DNA from: a virus
Virus record (IMG/VR): IMGVR_UViG_3300027969_000136
Coordinates: 1-52,384 of that record
Length of the DNA: 52,384 bases
Reading direction: 5' to 3' (one strand)
A program made the translations under genes and the position numbers. Below, piece after piece: positions 51,255-52,384 of the stretch (position 1 is its first letter; the number at the start of each line of letters is the position of its first letter). A model generated the notes under the pieces. It was given only the letters and a program-made list of their open reading frames with translations, was not told the origin of the DNA and did not search any database.

Positions 51255-52208
51255 TTACTCATCGTCCCAGTCGGACACGATGTCAGCGAGCTTGCCTTTC
51301 TTGGCAGGCACAGCAGACGGCTTAGAAGATTCCTTACGGACTTCTGGTTCGGCATCTTCCTCTACCTCGACAGGCTTGGCTTTCGCCTTGACAGCTTTCG
51401 GTGCGGGTGCTTCGGCTTCTTCCACTTCAACAGCCGCAGGGCGCTTGCCTTCGATGGCTAACTTAGGTGTAGGCTTCACACCATCAGCGGCGGCAACAGT
51501 CATCACAACTGCACGCTTGGCTTCATCGCTTTCGCCTTGCGTCTTAACGATTGCGTACTCCTCGTCAGTCAGCCAACGGCTAGGCGCGAAGTGCAACTTG
51601 GGCGCTTCTGCTTTCGTGTCGAACTTCATGCGAGTCACAATCATCTCGGGGCTGATGGGAGGGTTCTGCATAGCCAAGTTGCGAGCGAAGGCTTGCAATG
51701 GACGCTTGTCTCCGTCTTCCTTACCGAACACCGAAGTGGCTGGCAAAGTCAACTGCAGTATGTCGCCTTCGATGTTGTTCTCAAGCACCACAGCCAAGCG
51801 TTGTTGGTAGCGGCAGGCGCGGCTATTGCCTTGGCCTGAACCTGCGATGTTCTGAGGGCACGACATGCAGGTAGTAGATTGCTTGTTCTCAGCGGATGCT
51901 TCAGGACGCTCACCATCGTTGCTCCAGCAGTCAGGGCCAGTGATGTTGTCACCGTCATAAGACTTAGCGTAGAAAATGCGGCTGACCTTGGGTGCAGCCC
52001 TAACGATGATGACGTCCAAGAAGCGCTCGTCAATAGAAGCGATCTCTTTGCCACCGGCCAGTAAACGGAACACACCACCTTTGATGGAGATGCGCTTGCT
52101 ACTGGTGCCTACACCGCCACCCGTCAGGGCTTTGGCTGTCTCAGATAACTCGTTGTTGCGTGCGAATGAGGGAACATTGGAAGGGTTAAATAGTGCGATA
52201 TTAGTCAT
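51255..52208 (-). CDS. probable ssDNA-binding protein with zinc element and acidic tail
   Basis: 317 residues. The N-terminal half is a compact beta-rich domain (SIKGGVFRLLAGGKEIASID, ERFLDVIIVRAAPKVSR). A Cys set (C94, C114, C117, C132; the pair in TTCMSCP) could bind zinc. A long Ala/Lys/Glu/Pro linker follows, and the final residues are IVSDWDDE. The acidic aromatic-containing tail after a flexible linker is the signature of bacterial and phage SSB proteins, where it recruits partners. No sequence match to canonical SSB is visible, so this is a moderate inference strengthened by its place next to the primase-helicase. Confidence 0.6.
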   Translation of the reverse strand: MTNIALFNPSNVPSFARNNELSETAKALTGGGVGTSSKRISIKGGVFRLLAGGKEIASIDERFLDVIIVRAAPKVSRIFYAKSYDGDNITGPDCWSNDGERPEASAENKQSTTCMSCPQNIAGSGQGNSRACRYQQRLAVVLENNIEGDILQLTLPATSVFGKEDGDKRPLQAFARNLAMQNPPISPEMIVTRMKFDTKAEAPKLHFAPSRWLTDEEYAIVKTQGESDEAKRAVVMTVAAADGVKPTPKLAIEGKRPAAVEVEEAEAPAPKAVKAKAKPVEVEEDAEPEVRKESSKPSAVPAKKGKLADIVSDWDDE

Positions 52209-52215
52209 GATAAGT

Positions 52216-52384
52216 TTACTTGGTTGGTTTAGTTACGCGAATCTCAAACTCCGTTATAGAGTTCAAGCCCGGCGGGAGAGAGCCCGGGTTCTCTTCGAGG
52301 TACCGTGCCATGTTGGTTTGCGCGATGCGTTTCTCCAGCAAGTCCACGACTTCATTCTCAAGAATAAACTTTTTGAATGAGTCC
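52216..52384 (-). CDS. partial hypothetical protein (C-terminus, runs off the window)
   Basis: The minus-strand frame entering the window reads DSFKKFILENEVVDLLEKRI, then NMARYLEENPGSLPPGLNSI and ends FEIRVTKPTK at TAA 52216-52218. The first part is absent. The charged helix and PPGLNSI segment suggest a soluble protein with a DNA- or protein-contact tail, but I do not recognise it. Eight bases follow to the next gene's start, so it is upstream in the same replication operon. Confidence 0.65.
   Translation of the reverse strand, partial: DSFKKFILENEVVDLLEKRIAQTNMARYLEENPGSLPPGLNSITEFEIRVTKPTK

Noticed and set aside
1-52384. tRNA genes, integrase or lysogeny module, reverse transcriptase or diversity-generating element
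   Set aside because: Looked for cloverleaf-like segments, recombinase motifs and RT motifs; none seen. A dedicated tRNA scan was not possible here.

Overview
The window is a stretch of a tailed double-stranded DNA bacteriophage (class Caudoviricetes). The evidence is a complete packaging and morphogenesis block: terminase, portal, scaffold, HK97-type capsid, adaptors, fibres, lysis genes and internal ejection proteins. There is no tape measure, tail tube or sheath gene. There is instead a P22/SU10-like set: portal, gp4/SU10-type adaptors, a nozzle or stabilisation protein, and three or four very large glutamine-, glycine- or helix-rich internal proteins. This points to a short-tailed (podovirus-like) particle. 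The lysis genes suit a Gram-negative host, but the host itself cannot be read from the sequence. I see no integrase, tRNA, CRISPR array, insertion sequence or reverse transcriptase. Nothing bacterial flanks the phage genes.

Layout. (1) 1-6.3 kb, minus strand: an accessory or early operon of about a dozen mostly small genes. It includes a complete M20/M28-type metallopeptidase and a 564-residue protein with CxxC pairs. Five near-identical 15-bp palindromes of the form GGGTCACnGTGACCC punctuate the gaps between its gene blocks. A roughly 350-bp AT-rich, repeat-bearing control region lies at 5128-5474. (2) 6.3-6.8 kb: a divergent region with a leftward promoter candidate and, just upstream of it, a leftward-facing terminator hairpin. 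(3) 6.8-15.1 kb, plus strand: small and large terminase subunits, portal, a GroES-like co-chaperonin, scaffold, two virion proteins and the major capsid protein, closed by a strong terminator. (4) 15.2-22.8 kb: decoration-like proteins, tandem paralogues, a run of very small basic proteins, and head-tail adaptors. (5) 22.8-30.5 kb: fibre proteins, a glycine-rich adhesin and a 2-oxoglutarate/iron oxygenase. (6) 30.5-32.7 kb: lysis cassette with holin and lysozyme. (7) 32.7-47.7 kb: nozzle-like protein and large internal or ejection proteins, ending in a 2115-residue polyvalent protein with a HExxH site, followed by a terminator. (8) 47.8-52.4 kb, minus strand: replication genes, namely a primase-polymerase/helicase fusion, a small helix-turn-helix protein, a probable ssDNA-binding protein and one partial gene.

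How it fits together. Transcription diverges at about 6.6 kb and converges at about 47.7 kb. If the genome is circular or circularly permuted, the two minus-strand arms would form one leftward early/replication unit that wraps round the window ends, and the plus-strand block would be the late unit. No family-A or family-B DNA polymerase is visible. Either the missing part of the genome carries it, or the primase-polymerase and host enzymes suffice. The features most worth a second look are the repeated palindromes with the neighbouring control region, the phage metallopeptidase, the GroES homologue placed in the capsid operon, the 20-residue repeat fibre, the amino-acid-identical but synonymously diverged fibre repeats, and the giant HExxH ejection protein.
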